Shown in pieces: positions 1 to 6,737 of a stretch of DNA of 8,784 bases. Under the pieces are notes generated by a model, which did no database searches, was not told the DNA's origin, and worked only from the letters and a program-made list of their open reading frames with translations. Origin of the DNA: Betaproteobacteria bacterium (lineage in GTDB: Bacteria; Pseudomonadota; Gammaproteobacteria; Burkholderiales; Burkholderiaceae_C); contig VBDL01000249.1 of the NCBI GenBank assembly GCA_005884255.1, positions 1 through 8,784 of the forward strand. Direction: 5' to 3'. A program made the position numbers and the translations under genes. Numbering within the stretch: position 1 is the stretch's first letter; each line of letters opens with the position of its first letter.

Positions 1-893
1 CCGCCGCGCGCGCCGAGCGTCAACGCCAGGTTGCCGGCCACCGTGCCGAGCAGGCTGCAGAACATCTCGATCGCCGCGGCGCACTGCGCGCATTCGCCTT
101 CCAGGCCGGCATGGGTGATGGCCGCGGCGTCGAGCGAAAGGTCGATGTGCACGTGATGCAGCCGGCACAGCGCCTGGTACAGGTTCACCAGCCCCGGCCC
201 CGACAGCGCGCGCTCGGCCGAGGCGTGCCCGAAGCGGTGCTGCAGCAGCGCGATCACCGCCGCCTCGTCATCGTCGGCCGCGGCCAGCGTGACATGGCCG
301 CCTTCGCCGGACAGTGGCACCTCGTTGCCATCGGCCTCCGGCACCAGGCCGGAGACGCCGAGCCCCGTGCCCGGCCCGAGCAGTGCGCGCGGCGCGCCGG
401 GCACCCGTGTGCCGGGGCCCACCTGGCGCAGATGAGACGCATCGAGCGCCGGCAGCGACAGCGCCAGCGCGCTGAAGTCGTTGATCACCCGCAGCTGCTC
501 GAAGCCGAGCTCGCGCTGCAGCTGGGCGATCGAGAACGACCACGACAGATTGGTCATGCGGATCTCGTCGCCGGTGATCGGGTTGGCGATGCCGATGGCC
601 GCCCAGTGCGCCTGGCCGCCGGCATGCTCGTCGAGATAGCGACGTAGCACCGCCTGCAGCGACGGGAAGTCGGCGCAGTCGTACACGGCCACGTCCTGCA
701 AGGGCGTCTCGGGCGACAGCTGGCGTGCAAAGCGCGCATGCGTGCCGCCGATGTCGCCTACCAGGCGCGGGTAGCTGTGTGTGGCGCGGCGAGGTACGGC
801 TTCGGCTGGCCCGACGGAGGATCGAGCCGTTGTCGCCGGCCGCCCGACGCGCGGCTCGCGCGCGGGGGTCGCAGGGTGCGATGGACGAGGCAT
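1..893 (-). CDS. glk: Glucokinase (hexokinase/Glk family), 3'-truncated by window edge
   Basis: Cytoplasmic enzyme that phosphorylates glucose with ATP to glucose-6-phosphate, the entry step to glycolysis, Entner-Doudoroff and pentose-phosphate routes. Reading the minus strand from ATG at 893 gives 297 residues, open to the window edge. Visible motifs are phosphate-1 loop GDIGGTHARF (about residues 46-55), IANPITGD near 100, INDF with the expected catalytic Asp at about 139, phosphate-2 loop GPGTGLG (173-179), GEGGH (196-200) and TLGARGG at the edge, which in this family leads into the adenosine-binding part. About 40-60 C-terminal residues should lie outside the window. The glycine-loop region is preceded by about 40 Pro/Arg/Ala-rich residues. 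No better in-frame start was found and no clear Shine-Dalgarno precedes 893, so the N-terminus is uncertain. The gene is divergent from ssb. The family call is firm. Confidence 0.95.
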   Translation of the reverse strand, partial: MPRPSHPATPAREPRVGRPATTARSSVGPAEAVPRRATHSYPRLVGDIGGTHARFARQLSPETPLQDVAVYDCADFPSLQAVLRRYLDEHAGGQAHWAAIGIANPITGDEIRMTNLSWSFSIAQLQRELGFEQLRVINDFSALALSLPALDASHLRQVGPGTRVPGAPRALLGPGTGLGVSGLVPEADGNEVPLSGEGGHVTLAAADDDEAAVIALLQHRFGHASAERALSGPGLVNLYQALCRLHHVHIDLSLDAAAITHAGLEGECAQCAAAIEMFCSLLGTVAGNLALTLGARG

Positions 894-1033
894 GACCGCT
901 TGCATCAAGTATGCGACGCCGGCCCCCTGTTTGGGGGAGCCGCTTGTGAGGAATCGTTCGGGGGCGGGCCGGGGCGGCCCGGGCATAATCCTTCACCCCC
1001 ACCCCTTCCGCCGCCTTCTTCGGAGCACCGCCC
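894..1033. promoter_or_regulatory. Divergent glk/ssb intergenic region
   Basis: This 140-base gap must hold the promoters of both divergent genes. On the plus strand, CATAAT at 984-989 is a good sigma70 -10 candidate for ssb, 44 bases before its start codon, but no convincing -35 lies 16-18 bases upstream because that stretch is G-rich. A GGGCC/GGCCC inverted repeat (966-970 and 976-980) sits just upstream of it. On the minus strand, CATACT (913-908) could be a -10 for glk but would leave an almost leaderless message. The C5/G5 palindrome at 923-937 is listed separately. Confidence 0.45.
923..937. repeat. C5-TGTTT-G5 palindrome, copy 1
   Basis: CCCCC (923-927) and GGGGG (933-937) flank a 5-base TGTTT centre. 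The motif lies 97 bases before the ssb start and 30 bases before the glk start. A near-copy with a similar downstream tail occurs at 7635-7648 upstream of the PAS gene. No T-run follows on the plus strand, so a terminator is unlikely. A regulator-binding site is the favoured reading, by inference only. Confidence 0.4.
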
Positions 1034-1531
1034 ATGGCCTCGGTCAACAAAGTCATCCTCATCGGCAACCTCGGCCGCGACCCCGAGGTGCGTTACACGC
1101 CCAGCGGCTCCGCGGTGTGCAACATCAGCCTGGCCACCACGCGCATCTGGAAGAGCAAGGAATCGGGCGAGCGCCAGGAAGAGACCGAGTGGCACCGCGT
1201 GGTGTTCTACGACCGCCTGGCCGAGATCGCCGGCGAGTACTTGAAGAAGGGTCGCCCGGTCTACGTGGAAGGGCGCCTGAAGACACGCAAGTGGACCGAC
1301 AAGGACGGCGCCGAGAAGTACACCACCGAGATCATCGCCAGCGAGATGCAGCTGCTCGGCGGCCGCGAGGGCATGGGTGGCGGTGACGCCGAAGGCGGTG
1401 GCGGCTATGGCCGCGAACCATCCGAAGGCCGCAGCGCCCCCAGCGCCCCCGCAGCGCGCGCTCCGGCGCAGAAGCCCGCGGCGAAGTCGAGCACCGGCTT
1501 CGACGACATGGACGACGACATTCCGTTCTGA
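1034..1531 (+). CDS. ssb: Single-stranded DNA-binding protein SSB
   Basis: Homotetrameric protein that coats single-stranded DNA during replication, recombination and repair and recruits partner proteins through its C-terminal tip. The 165-residue length is normal for proteobacterial SSB. Residues 1 to about 108 are the OB fold: it opens MASVNKVILIGNLGRDPEVR, has Trp39 and Trp53 in the positions expected to stack on DNA bases, and contains GRPVYVEGRLKTRKW. Residues about 109-155 are a disordered Gly- then Ala/Pro-rich linker. The end, FDDMDDDIPF (156-165), is the acidic interaction tip. GGAG at 1022-1025 lies 8 bases before the ATG and fixes the start. A terminator-like hairpin follows, so the gene is probably monocistronic. 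SSB is often beside uvrA; here it is divergent from glk. Confidence 0.98.
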   Translation: MASVNKVILIGNLGRDPEVRYTPSGSAVCNISLATTRIWKSKESGERQEETEWHRVVFYDRLAEIAGEYLKKGRPVYVEGRLKTRKWTDKDGAEKYTTEIIASEMQLLGGREGMGGGDAEGGGGYGREPSEGRSAPSAPAARAPAQKPAAKSSTGFDDMDDDIPF

Positions 1532-1554
1532 AGCCGGCGCCGCTGCCAGCCACG

Positions 1555-1573
1555 AGCCGCCCCCGGGCGGCTT
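1555..1573 (+). terminator. Probable intrinsic terminator of ssb
   Basis: A hairpin of AGCCGCC (1555-1561) with GGCGGCT (1565-1571) and a 3-base loop lies 24 bases after the ssb stop and runs into TTTCCTTT. The T-tract is interrupted by CC, so strength is uncertain, but position and shape fit a rho-independent terminator separating ssb from the response regulator. Confidence 0.6.
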
Positions 1574-1614
1574 TCCTTTGCCAATCAGCGCCATCCCGCC
1601 CCCGCCATCCCGAC

Positions 1615-2238
1615 ATGAAGGCCTTGCTCGTCGACGACCACGCAATGTTTCGCGACGGCCTGTCGCTGTTGATCGCTCATCGCTTCGCGAACGTCGAACT
1701 GCTGCACGCCGGCAACCTCGCGCAGGCGCTGGCGCAACTCGCGCGCCACGCCGACCTGGATGTGGTGCTGCTGGATCTGGCGCTGCCGGACAGCAGCGGT
1801 CTCGAGGCCCTGACCCGCCTGCGCGAGACCGATACCTGGGCGCGCATCGTCGTGCTATCCGCCGACGACACGCCGACCACGGTGCAGGGTGCCATCGAGC
1901 AGGGCGCGGCCGGCTTCATTCCCAAGACGGCCGAGGGCGCCGTGCTGGAGGCGGCGCTGCGCGTGGTCCTCGATGGCGGCATTTACGTTCCGCCGCGCAT
2001 GTTGGGCGCGTCCGGCGCGCCGGCAGACGCGAGCACGCTCGGCCTGTCGCCGCGCCAGCTCGACGTGCTGCGCTGGCTCATCGAGGGCGCGCCGAACAAG
2101 CGCATCTGCCGCGAGCTGAACCTGGCGGAGTCCACCGTGAAGACGCACGTGGAGGCAATCTTCCGGCGGCTGGACGTGAACAACCGTACGCAGGCGGTGC
2201 TCGCCGCCGCGCGCCTGGGGCTGCGCCTGCCACGCTGA
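1615..2238 (+). CDS. NarL/FixJ-type two-component response regulator
   Basis: Cytoplasmic DNA-binding regulator activated by phosphoryl transfer from a sensor kinase. The 207-residue length is typical. The receiver domain spans about 1-120: acidic pair Asp7-Asp8, phospho-acceptor Asp54 in VVLLDLALPD, Ser82 in the switch position of VVLSADD, and Lys104 in GFIPKT. A linker leads to a LuxR/GerE helix-turn-helix at about 141-205, with LGLSPRQLDVLRWL and the recognition-helix region LAESTVKTHVEAIFRRLDV. No clear Shine-Dalgarno precedes the ATG, but the MKALLVDDH start is characteristic. It ends 5 bases from the stop of the convergent hybrid kinase at 2244-4538, its most likely partner. Target genes are unknown; the C5/G5 palindromes in this window are speculative candidates. 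Confidence 0.93.
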   Translation: MKALLVDDHAMFRDGLSLLIAHRFANVELLHAGNLAQALAQLARHADLDVVLLDLALPDSSGLEALTRLRETDTWARIVVLSADDTPTTVQGAIEQGAAGFIPKTAEGAVLEAALRVVLDGGIYVPPRMLGASGAPADASTLGLSPRQLDVLRWLIEGAPNKRICRELNLAESTVKTHVEAIFRRLDVNNRTQAVLAAARLGLRLPR

Positions 2239-2243
2239 GCCCG

Positions 2244-4538
2244 TCAGGCTGCCGCCGCGGCGAAGGGCGTCGTCTGCCGCGCCGCCTCGATGGCCAGCAG
2301 CAGTTGCTCGGCGCGGAAGGGCTTGTGCAGCACCGGCAACCCGGTGTCGATCAGCGCGGCGATCTCCTGCGGCGAGGTGTCGCCGGTGACCACGAGCGCT
2401 GGCACCGCGCCGGCGTGCTGGCGCACGAGCTCGACCACCTGCATCGCGTTGCCGCTCGGCAGCCGGTTGTCGGTGACGACCAGGTCCACGCGTTGCGGCA
2501 GCGTGCGCAGCGCCTCCTTCAGCGAGGCCGCCCCATCGAAGGCCAGCACCTGGGCGCCCCATTGCTTCAGCCGCAGGCCGAGCGCCTCGCGCACGGCGGT
2601 GTCGTCTTCCACCACCACCACGCGCCAGGCCGCCAGCGGCCGCGTCGCCGCGGCGCTCGGTGCCAGCGCCTCGCCGGCCTCCTCGGTGACCGGCAGCTCG
2701 ATCGAGAAGCAGGTGCCGCGGCCCGATTGCGAGCGCATCTGCAGCGTGCAGCCGAGCAGGCGCACGCAGCGCTTGACGATGGCCAGCCCGAGACCGAGGC
2801 CGCGCTTGCTGTCGCGCGCCTCGTTATCGAGCTGCACGAACTCCTCGAACACTGCGGCCTGCTGCTGCGGCGGGATGCCGCGGCCCGTGTCCCACACCTG
2901 CAGCAGCACGCGGTGCGCGCCGCGCCGCCGTGCGCTGACGAGCACGCCGCCACGGTCGCTGTAGCGCAGGCCATTGCTCACCAGGTTGCGCATGATCTGC
3001 TCGAGCAGCAGCGGGTCGGACATCACCGCCAGCCGCGTAGGGCGCAGGCGCAGCCGCAAACCCTTGAGCTGCGCCGCCTCGCGCTCGTGCGTGGCGATGG
3101 CGTCGAACAGCGGCTGCAGCGCGACGCGCTCCATGCGCGGCTTCACGGTGCCCGAATCGAGCCGCGACAGATCGAGCAGGCCCTTGAGCAGCGCTTCGAG
3201 GGAGGCGACCGCTTCGTCGACGCGGTCGATCATGCCGCGCAGCGCCGGCGCGCTGATTTGCTCGCGCAGCAGGCCGACGAGCAGGCCGATGGTGACCACC
3301 GGCTGGCGCAGGTCGTGGCTGGCCGCGGCGAGGAAGCGCGTCTTCGTCGCGTTGGCCGCCTGCAGCGCGGCGGTGCGCTGGGCCACGCGGTGTTCCAGCA
3401 CGACGGCGCGGCGCTCTTCCTGGGCCAGCGCGCGCACCAGGCGCCGCACCAGCAGCCAGGCGAAGGCGGCCATCACGATCGGCAGGCCGAACGGCTGCCA
3501 CAAGGGCTGCATCACGGAAATCATGCCGAAGTGCGACAGCGTGTCGTGCGCATTGGTCGTCAGCATCGCCGCGAACGCGGCGGCCACGCCGGCCAGGTGG
3601 CGCCCGCGCAGGCCGCGCGCGGCCTTGAACAGCAGCCACAGCGCGATCAGGGTAACGACGTACAGCGGCGGGTAGGCCCATTGCCGCAGCAGCACCGGCT
3701 GGCCGAGGGAAATCATCACGGCGCCGGCGGTGGGCCACAGCACGGCCACGGCCAGCAGGACGCGGGCATACCAGCGCCAGCGCAGCTTCGCCAGTTCCAT
3801 CGCGAGCAGCCCCATCAGCGAGGCGTTCCAGGCGTGGATCGAGAAGAAGAACCAGTTCGCCAGGTCCGGCGGCAGGGGCGCGCCGCTGGGGTAATAGTTG
3901 ATGTTGCGGATCGACTGCAGGATCCAGATCAGGCCGAAGGTGCCGATGGCCACCTCGCTGCGCCGCTGCCACCACACCAGCGCCATGAACAGCGCCAGGC
4001 CGCCGCCGGCGACGTTGAGCATCTGCGGCAGGCCCACCGACAGGTTCCAGTACCAGGCGTAGCCGGGTTCGAGCGCCTGCATCGGGCCCAGCTCGATCGG
4101 CGACAGCCCGGCGCCGCTGCCCACGGCCACGTCCAGTTCGAGCGTGTTCTCGCCGGCGCGCAGGAAGCCCTCGGGCACCGGCACCAGGTCGGGCAAGGGG
4201 CGCGTGTAGCGAGCGACGGCTTCCGGCATCCCGTGGTCGAGCAGCACGCGGCCATTGACGCGCACGACCTTGGCCGCGGTGATGCGGTCGATGCGCGCGG
4301 CCCAGGTGGCAGCGGGCGCCTCGGGCAGCGTGAAGTGCAGGCGGTAGCGACCCTGGCCCTTGGTCGGCAGCCCGCGCAGGTGCCACGTGTCGGGCAGCGC
4401 GACGGGTGTCCACTGCGGCGCATCGCCGGACGCGAACTCCGCGCTCTGCAGCACGACGCGATCGGCCGGCCTGACGTCACTGGATGGGCTGCCGGATGGC
4501 CACAGCAGGGCGAGCGCCAGCGCAACCGCGCCGAGCAC
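2244..4538 (-). CDS. Hybrid sensor histidine kinase with jelly-roll sensor, 7TM module and C-terminal receiver
   Basis: Inner-membrane sensor, 764 residues. A hydrophobic N-terminal segment (about 1-14) is followed by an extracytoplasmic beta-sandwich at about 30-155. Its pattern, VALPDTWHLRG, YRLHFTLP, VVRVNGRVLLDHG and LRAGENTLELDV, resembles the glycoside hydrolase 2 sugar-binding / 7TMR-DISM extracellular fold. Seven hydrophobic segments follow (about 165-190, 196-215, 227-250, 257-278, 288-305, 314-335, 348-367), then a short coiled coil. HisKA has His408 in ASHDLRQP. HATPase has the N-box NLVSNGLRYS (518-527), DTGRGIP (550-556) and GLGLGLAIVKR (580-590). The receiver at about 638-755 has Glu644-Asp645-Asp646, Asp690 in VVTDNRLP and Lys739 in HKPF. 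No Hpt domain is present. The likely start is GTG at 4538, since an in-frame TGA lies 27 bases upstream; a nearby ATG is out of frame. It follows the lipoprotein gene by 65 bases on the same strand. Confidence 0.9.
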   Translation of the reverse strand: MLGAVALALALLWPSGSPSSDVRPADRVVLQSAEFASGDAPQWTPVALPDTWHLRGLPTKGQGRYRLHFTLPEAPAATWAARIDRITAAKVVRVNGRVLLDHGMPEAVARYTRPLPDLVPVPEGFLRAGENTLELDVAVGSGAGLSPIELGPMQALEPGYAWYWNLSVGLPQMLNVAGGGLALFMALVWWQRRSEVAIGTFGLIWILQSIRNINYYPSGAPLPPDLANWFFFSIHAWNASLMGLLAMELAKLRWRWYARVLLAVAVLWPTAGAVMISLGQPVLLRQWAYPPLYVVTLIALWLLFKAARGLRGRHLAGVAAAFAAMLTTNAHDTLSHFGMISVMQPLWQPFGLPIVMAAFAWLLVRRLVRALAQEERRAVVLEHRVAQRTAALQAANATKTRFLAAASHDLRQPVVTIGLLVGLLREQISAPALRGMIDRVDEAVASLEALLKGLLDLSRLDSGTVKPRMERVALQPLFDAIATHEREAAQLKGLRLRLRPTRLAVMSDPLLLEQIMRNLVSNGLRYSDRGGVLVSARRRGAHRVLLQVWDTGRGIPPQQQAAVFEEFVQLDNEARDSKRGLGLGLAIVKRCVRLLGCTLQMRSQSGRGTCFSIELPVTEEAGEALAPSAAATRPLAAWRVVVVEDDTAVREALGLRLKQWGAQVLAFDGAASLKEALRTLPQRVDLVVTDNRLPSGNAMQVVELVRQHAGAVPALVVTGDTSPQEIAALIDTGLPVLHKPFRAEQLLLAIEAARQTTPFAAAAA

Positions 4539-4561
4539 CAGCGCGAGCGATGCGAACGGTG

Positions 4562-4598
4562 CTCATGCTCGGCGAGCTTACGCGACGCCGAGCATGAG
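4562..4598. repeat. 13-bp perfect inverted repeat between lipoprotein and kinase genes
   Basis: CTCATGCTCGGCG (4562-4574) is the exact reverse complement of CGCCGAGCATGAG (4586-4598), with an 11-base loop. Transcribed on the minus strand, it forms a stable hairpin starting 5 bases after the lipoprotein stop and ending 24 bases before the kinase GTG. No T-run follows in that direction, so it is not a standard intrinsic terminator. It could attenuate, protect the upstream message or affect kinase translation. Confidence 0.75.
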
Positions 4599-4603
4599 TC
4601 GGG

Positions 4604-6232
4604 CTACGGTCGGGCGATCGACAGGCCGAAGAAGTTCTGGTTCGCCGCCACGCTCGTGTACACCGTGAGGCCCACGCTCTTGGGCAGCGGCATCGCGATG
4701 ATCTCGGAGAAGCTCACCGTGCCGCCGCTGTTCGTCGGGCTGGTGCCCGCCGCCCGGTAGCGCAGGCCATCGCGCGGAGTGTTCTGCGTGAAGCTGTCGA
4801 TGCGGCCGTTCGATGCGCGCTGGCGCGTGTAGCTCTGAGTGGCGCTGTCCACCGCGGTGACCGTGATCGTCATCTCGTCCAGCGCCGACGCATAGCCGCT
4901 GCCGTTGAGCGTGAAGTCCCAGACGTTGTTCACCGTGCCCACCGCCGGCAGGCTCAGCGCGACCTGCTTGGTCGCGACGCTGAAGCCGGTCTGGTTCGGG
5001 CGCAGCCGGACCAGCATCAGGCCGTCTGCCGTCTGGAAGGCGAACACGCGATGCGTGGCGCCGGATGCGTCGGTGTATTCGAAGCCGCCATTGCTGCTCG
5101 CCTTCAGGTCGCCGGGTGTTGCCGACCAGGTGGTGCAGGCGGCCAGGCCCGCGCAGTCGGCGCCGTTGCTGAATTTGCCGGCGGCGTCCAGCGTGTAGGT
5201 GGCGGCCGTCGGGTGCAGCGCGGCTCCCGCGGCATCGCGGGCGTAGCCCATCGAGTTCCAAGTGCCGGCAAGCTCGCTCAGCGCGATCGTCTGCTCCGGG
5301 AGGATGAGCGTTGCCTCGGTCTGCCCGCCCGTCGGCGTGTCGCGCGCGACGGTCAGGCCCGACTTCGACACCAGCAGCTGCGTCGTGTCGACGGTGAATG
5401 AGCAGCCGCCGTTGTCGAGCAGCGTGTTGATCGAGCCGTCCCAGAACGTGGCCTTCAAGGTGCCGGCATCGAGCTGGAACACGTGGTTGGCCCACTGCGG
5501 ATCGGTCTCGTTCGGATTGATGGCGCGGTAGCGCCCGCTGCGCAGGCCGGCGCAGGTCGAGGCCACCGGCTGCAGCAGCGTCTGCGTGGCCGCACTGCCG
5601 CCGCCGGCGAGCGTGTCGGTCACCTCGCCCAGCGTCGTGCCGGCCTTGTCCAGCGCGGCCGTGAACGCATCGAGCTGCTTGTCCAGCGGGTCGCCGATCA
5701 CGAAGGTCGCGGTGAGCGGGTTGACGCCGCTCAGGTCGACCACGCCCTTCAGCGCGTCCGTCACCGCGGTGATCGCGCTGGCCACGGTGGCCGCGGTGAT
5801 CTTGGTCTGCTCCGACGGCTGGAAGGCGTCGTACACGTTCTTCAGGTTGCCTCCGACGATCTGTGAAGCGACGAGTGACGTGAACGGCGTGATGTTGGCG
5901 CGCACGACGGAGCCGCCGTTGTCCTCGCTCAGCGAGTACAGCTCCGCGCTGCCGGTGGTCACGCGCATCATGCAAGGCAGGCTGGCGCCGCTGAGGGTCA
6001 CCGTGTAGCTGCCGTCCGCCAGCGTGGTCGTGCTGCCATTGCCGGCGGCGCACTTGACTTCGACCTGGCCGCCGACGAGGGCGGCTCGGGTCGCAGCAGT
6101 GCCGCTGATGCTCAGCGCCGTCGGGGTGGTCGTGGTGGGGGAGTCGCTTCCGCCGCCGCAGGCGAGCAAGGCAAGCGGAAGGGTGGCCGCGGCAACGTGC
6201 CGCGCAAGAGCAGTCGTGTTCTTCAATTGCAC
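4604..6232 (-). CDS. Predicted lipoprotein of unknown function
   Basis: 542 residues with a type II signal peptide: charged start, hydrophobic stretch at about 9-24, and lipobox LLAC with Cys25 followed by GGGSDSP and a Thr-rich linker. This predicts a lipid-anchored protein facing the periplasm or cell surface. Residues about 38-92 look like a small Ig-like/carboxypeptidase-regulatory beta domain (ADGSYTVTLSGASLPCMMRV). Residues about 113-210 are Ala/Thr-rich and probably helical. The remainder is beta-rich, with patterns such as LAGTWNSMGYARD and YTLDAAGKFSNGADC. Six cysteines follow the lipobox (61, 87, 227, 277, 360, 366), possibly disulfide pairs. The start is GTG at 6232, or TTG at 6226, for which GAGGTG just upstream would serve as ribosome site. 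No enzyme motif was recognised. Its place 65 bases before the kinase gene suggests cotranscription and perhaps a sensing role, which is inference. Confidence 0.8.
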   Translation of the reverse strand: MQLKNTTALARHVAAATLPLALLACGGGSDSPTTTTPTALSISGTAATRAALVGGQVEVKCAAGNGSTTTLADGSYTVTLSGASLPCMMRVTTGSAELYSLSEDNGGSVVRANITPFTSLVASQIVGGNLKNVYDAFQPSEQTKITAATVASAITAVTDALKGVVDLSGVNPLTATFVIGDPLDKQLDAFTAALDKAGTTLGEVTDTLAGGGSAATQTLLQPVASTCAGLRSGRYRAINPNETDPQWANHVFQLDAGTLKATFWDGSINTLLDNGGCSFTVDTTQLLVSKSGLTVARDTPTGGQTEATLILPEQTIALSELAGTWNSMGYARDAAGAALHPTAATYTLDAAGKFSNGADCAGLAACTTWSATPGDLKASSNGGFEYTDASGATHRVFAFQTADGLMLVRLRPNQTGFSVATKQVALSLPAVGTVNNVWDFTLNGSGYASALDEMTITVTAVDSATQSYTRQRASNGRIDSFTQNTPRDGLRYRAAGTSPTNSGGTVSFSEIIAMPLPKSVGLTVYTSVAANQNFFGLSIARP

Positions 6233-6440
6233 CTCGGCTGTGATGAAGGGGAACGCTCGGCGGATGAGCCGCGAGCGCTGAGGCGCATTTCAAGGGGCGA
6301 CGCGAAGCCACGGTATCGGCTGTTCGGCCGAGGCCGGCCATGCCCGGGTGGCCATCGTGAAGAAGTGCCGCAGCGTGCAGGCCGCATCCTTTGACCCCGC
6401 TCGATCGTCTTTGCATGGAGCCCACACCCAGGAGCACGAG
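6233..6440. promoter_or_regulatory. Divergent lipoprotein / ABM-sigma intergenic region
   Basis: These 208 bases separate two divergent transcription units and should carry both promoters. On the plus strand, TTGACC (6391-6396) resembles a sigma70 -35, but the sequence 17 bases on (CATGGA) is a poor -10. CGTC at 6406-6409 could be an ECF-type -10 element, but no matching -35 was recognised. GAGGTG at 6235-6230 on the minus strand overlaps the lipoprotein start region. No convincing small gene was seen. Confidence 0.3.
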
Positions 6441-6737
6441 ATGATCCAACGCATGGTGCGTTACACCGTCAAACCCGACCGCGTAGCCGACAACGAGCAT
6501 TTCATCCGCGACGTGTTCGACGCGCTGCATCGCGCGGCACCGCCCGGCCTGCGCTACGCCAGCTTCCGCATAGACAGCGGCGCGAGCTTCATGCACCTGG
6601 TGGCGTATGAGAACGACAGCCATGCGCTGACCGCGTTGCCGGCCTTCCAGGCCTTCGTCGCACAGATCCGCGAGCGCTGCATCGAGCCGCCGGTCACTGT
6701 GGATTTGCAGGAAGTTGGATCCTATGGCCATGGATGA
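6441..6737 (+). CDS. Small ABM-like (dimeric alpha/beta-barrel) protein
   Basis: 98 residues, probably cytoplasmic, with no signal peptide. The order is a strand (MIQRMVRYTVKP, 1-12), a helix (about 14-32), two strands (LRYASFRID 37-45; FMHLVAYEND 50-59), a helix (about 65-80) and a last strand (VTVDLQEVGSY 85-95). This is the ferredoxin-like pattern of antibiotic biosynthesis monooxygenase/YgiN-like and EthD-like proteins, which often dimerise. No catalytic residue can be assigned and no substrate is known. AGGAG at 6430-6434, 6 bases before ATG 6441, fixes this start over an upstream in-frame ATG at 6348. Its last 14 bases overlap the sigma-factor gene, so the two are probably translationally coupled and functionally linked. 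The fold call is moderately sure; the function is open. Confidence 0.75.
   Translation: MIQRMVRYTVKPDRVADNEHFIRDVFDALHRAAPPGLRYASFRIDSGASFMHLVAYENDSHALTALPAFQAFVAQIRERCIEPPVTVDLQEVGSYGHG

Noticed and set aside
905..1645. A 246-residue minus-strand open frame antisense to ssb.
   Set aside because: It is a shadow of ssb, whose family identity is certain, and it has no recognisable domain.
1377..4760. A 1127-residue open frame on the plus strand across ssb, the regulator and the kinase.
   Set aside because: It lies antisense to the kinase and overlaps two clear genes. Its product is low-complexity Arg/Ala/Gln/His-rich text typical of a GC-rich shadow frame, with no family motif.
6348..6440. 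N-terminal extension of the ABM-like protein from ATG 6348.
   Set aside because: The extra 31 residues are unlike the family, and the strong AGGAG with correct spacing points to ATG 6441.
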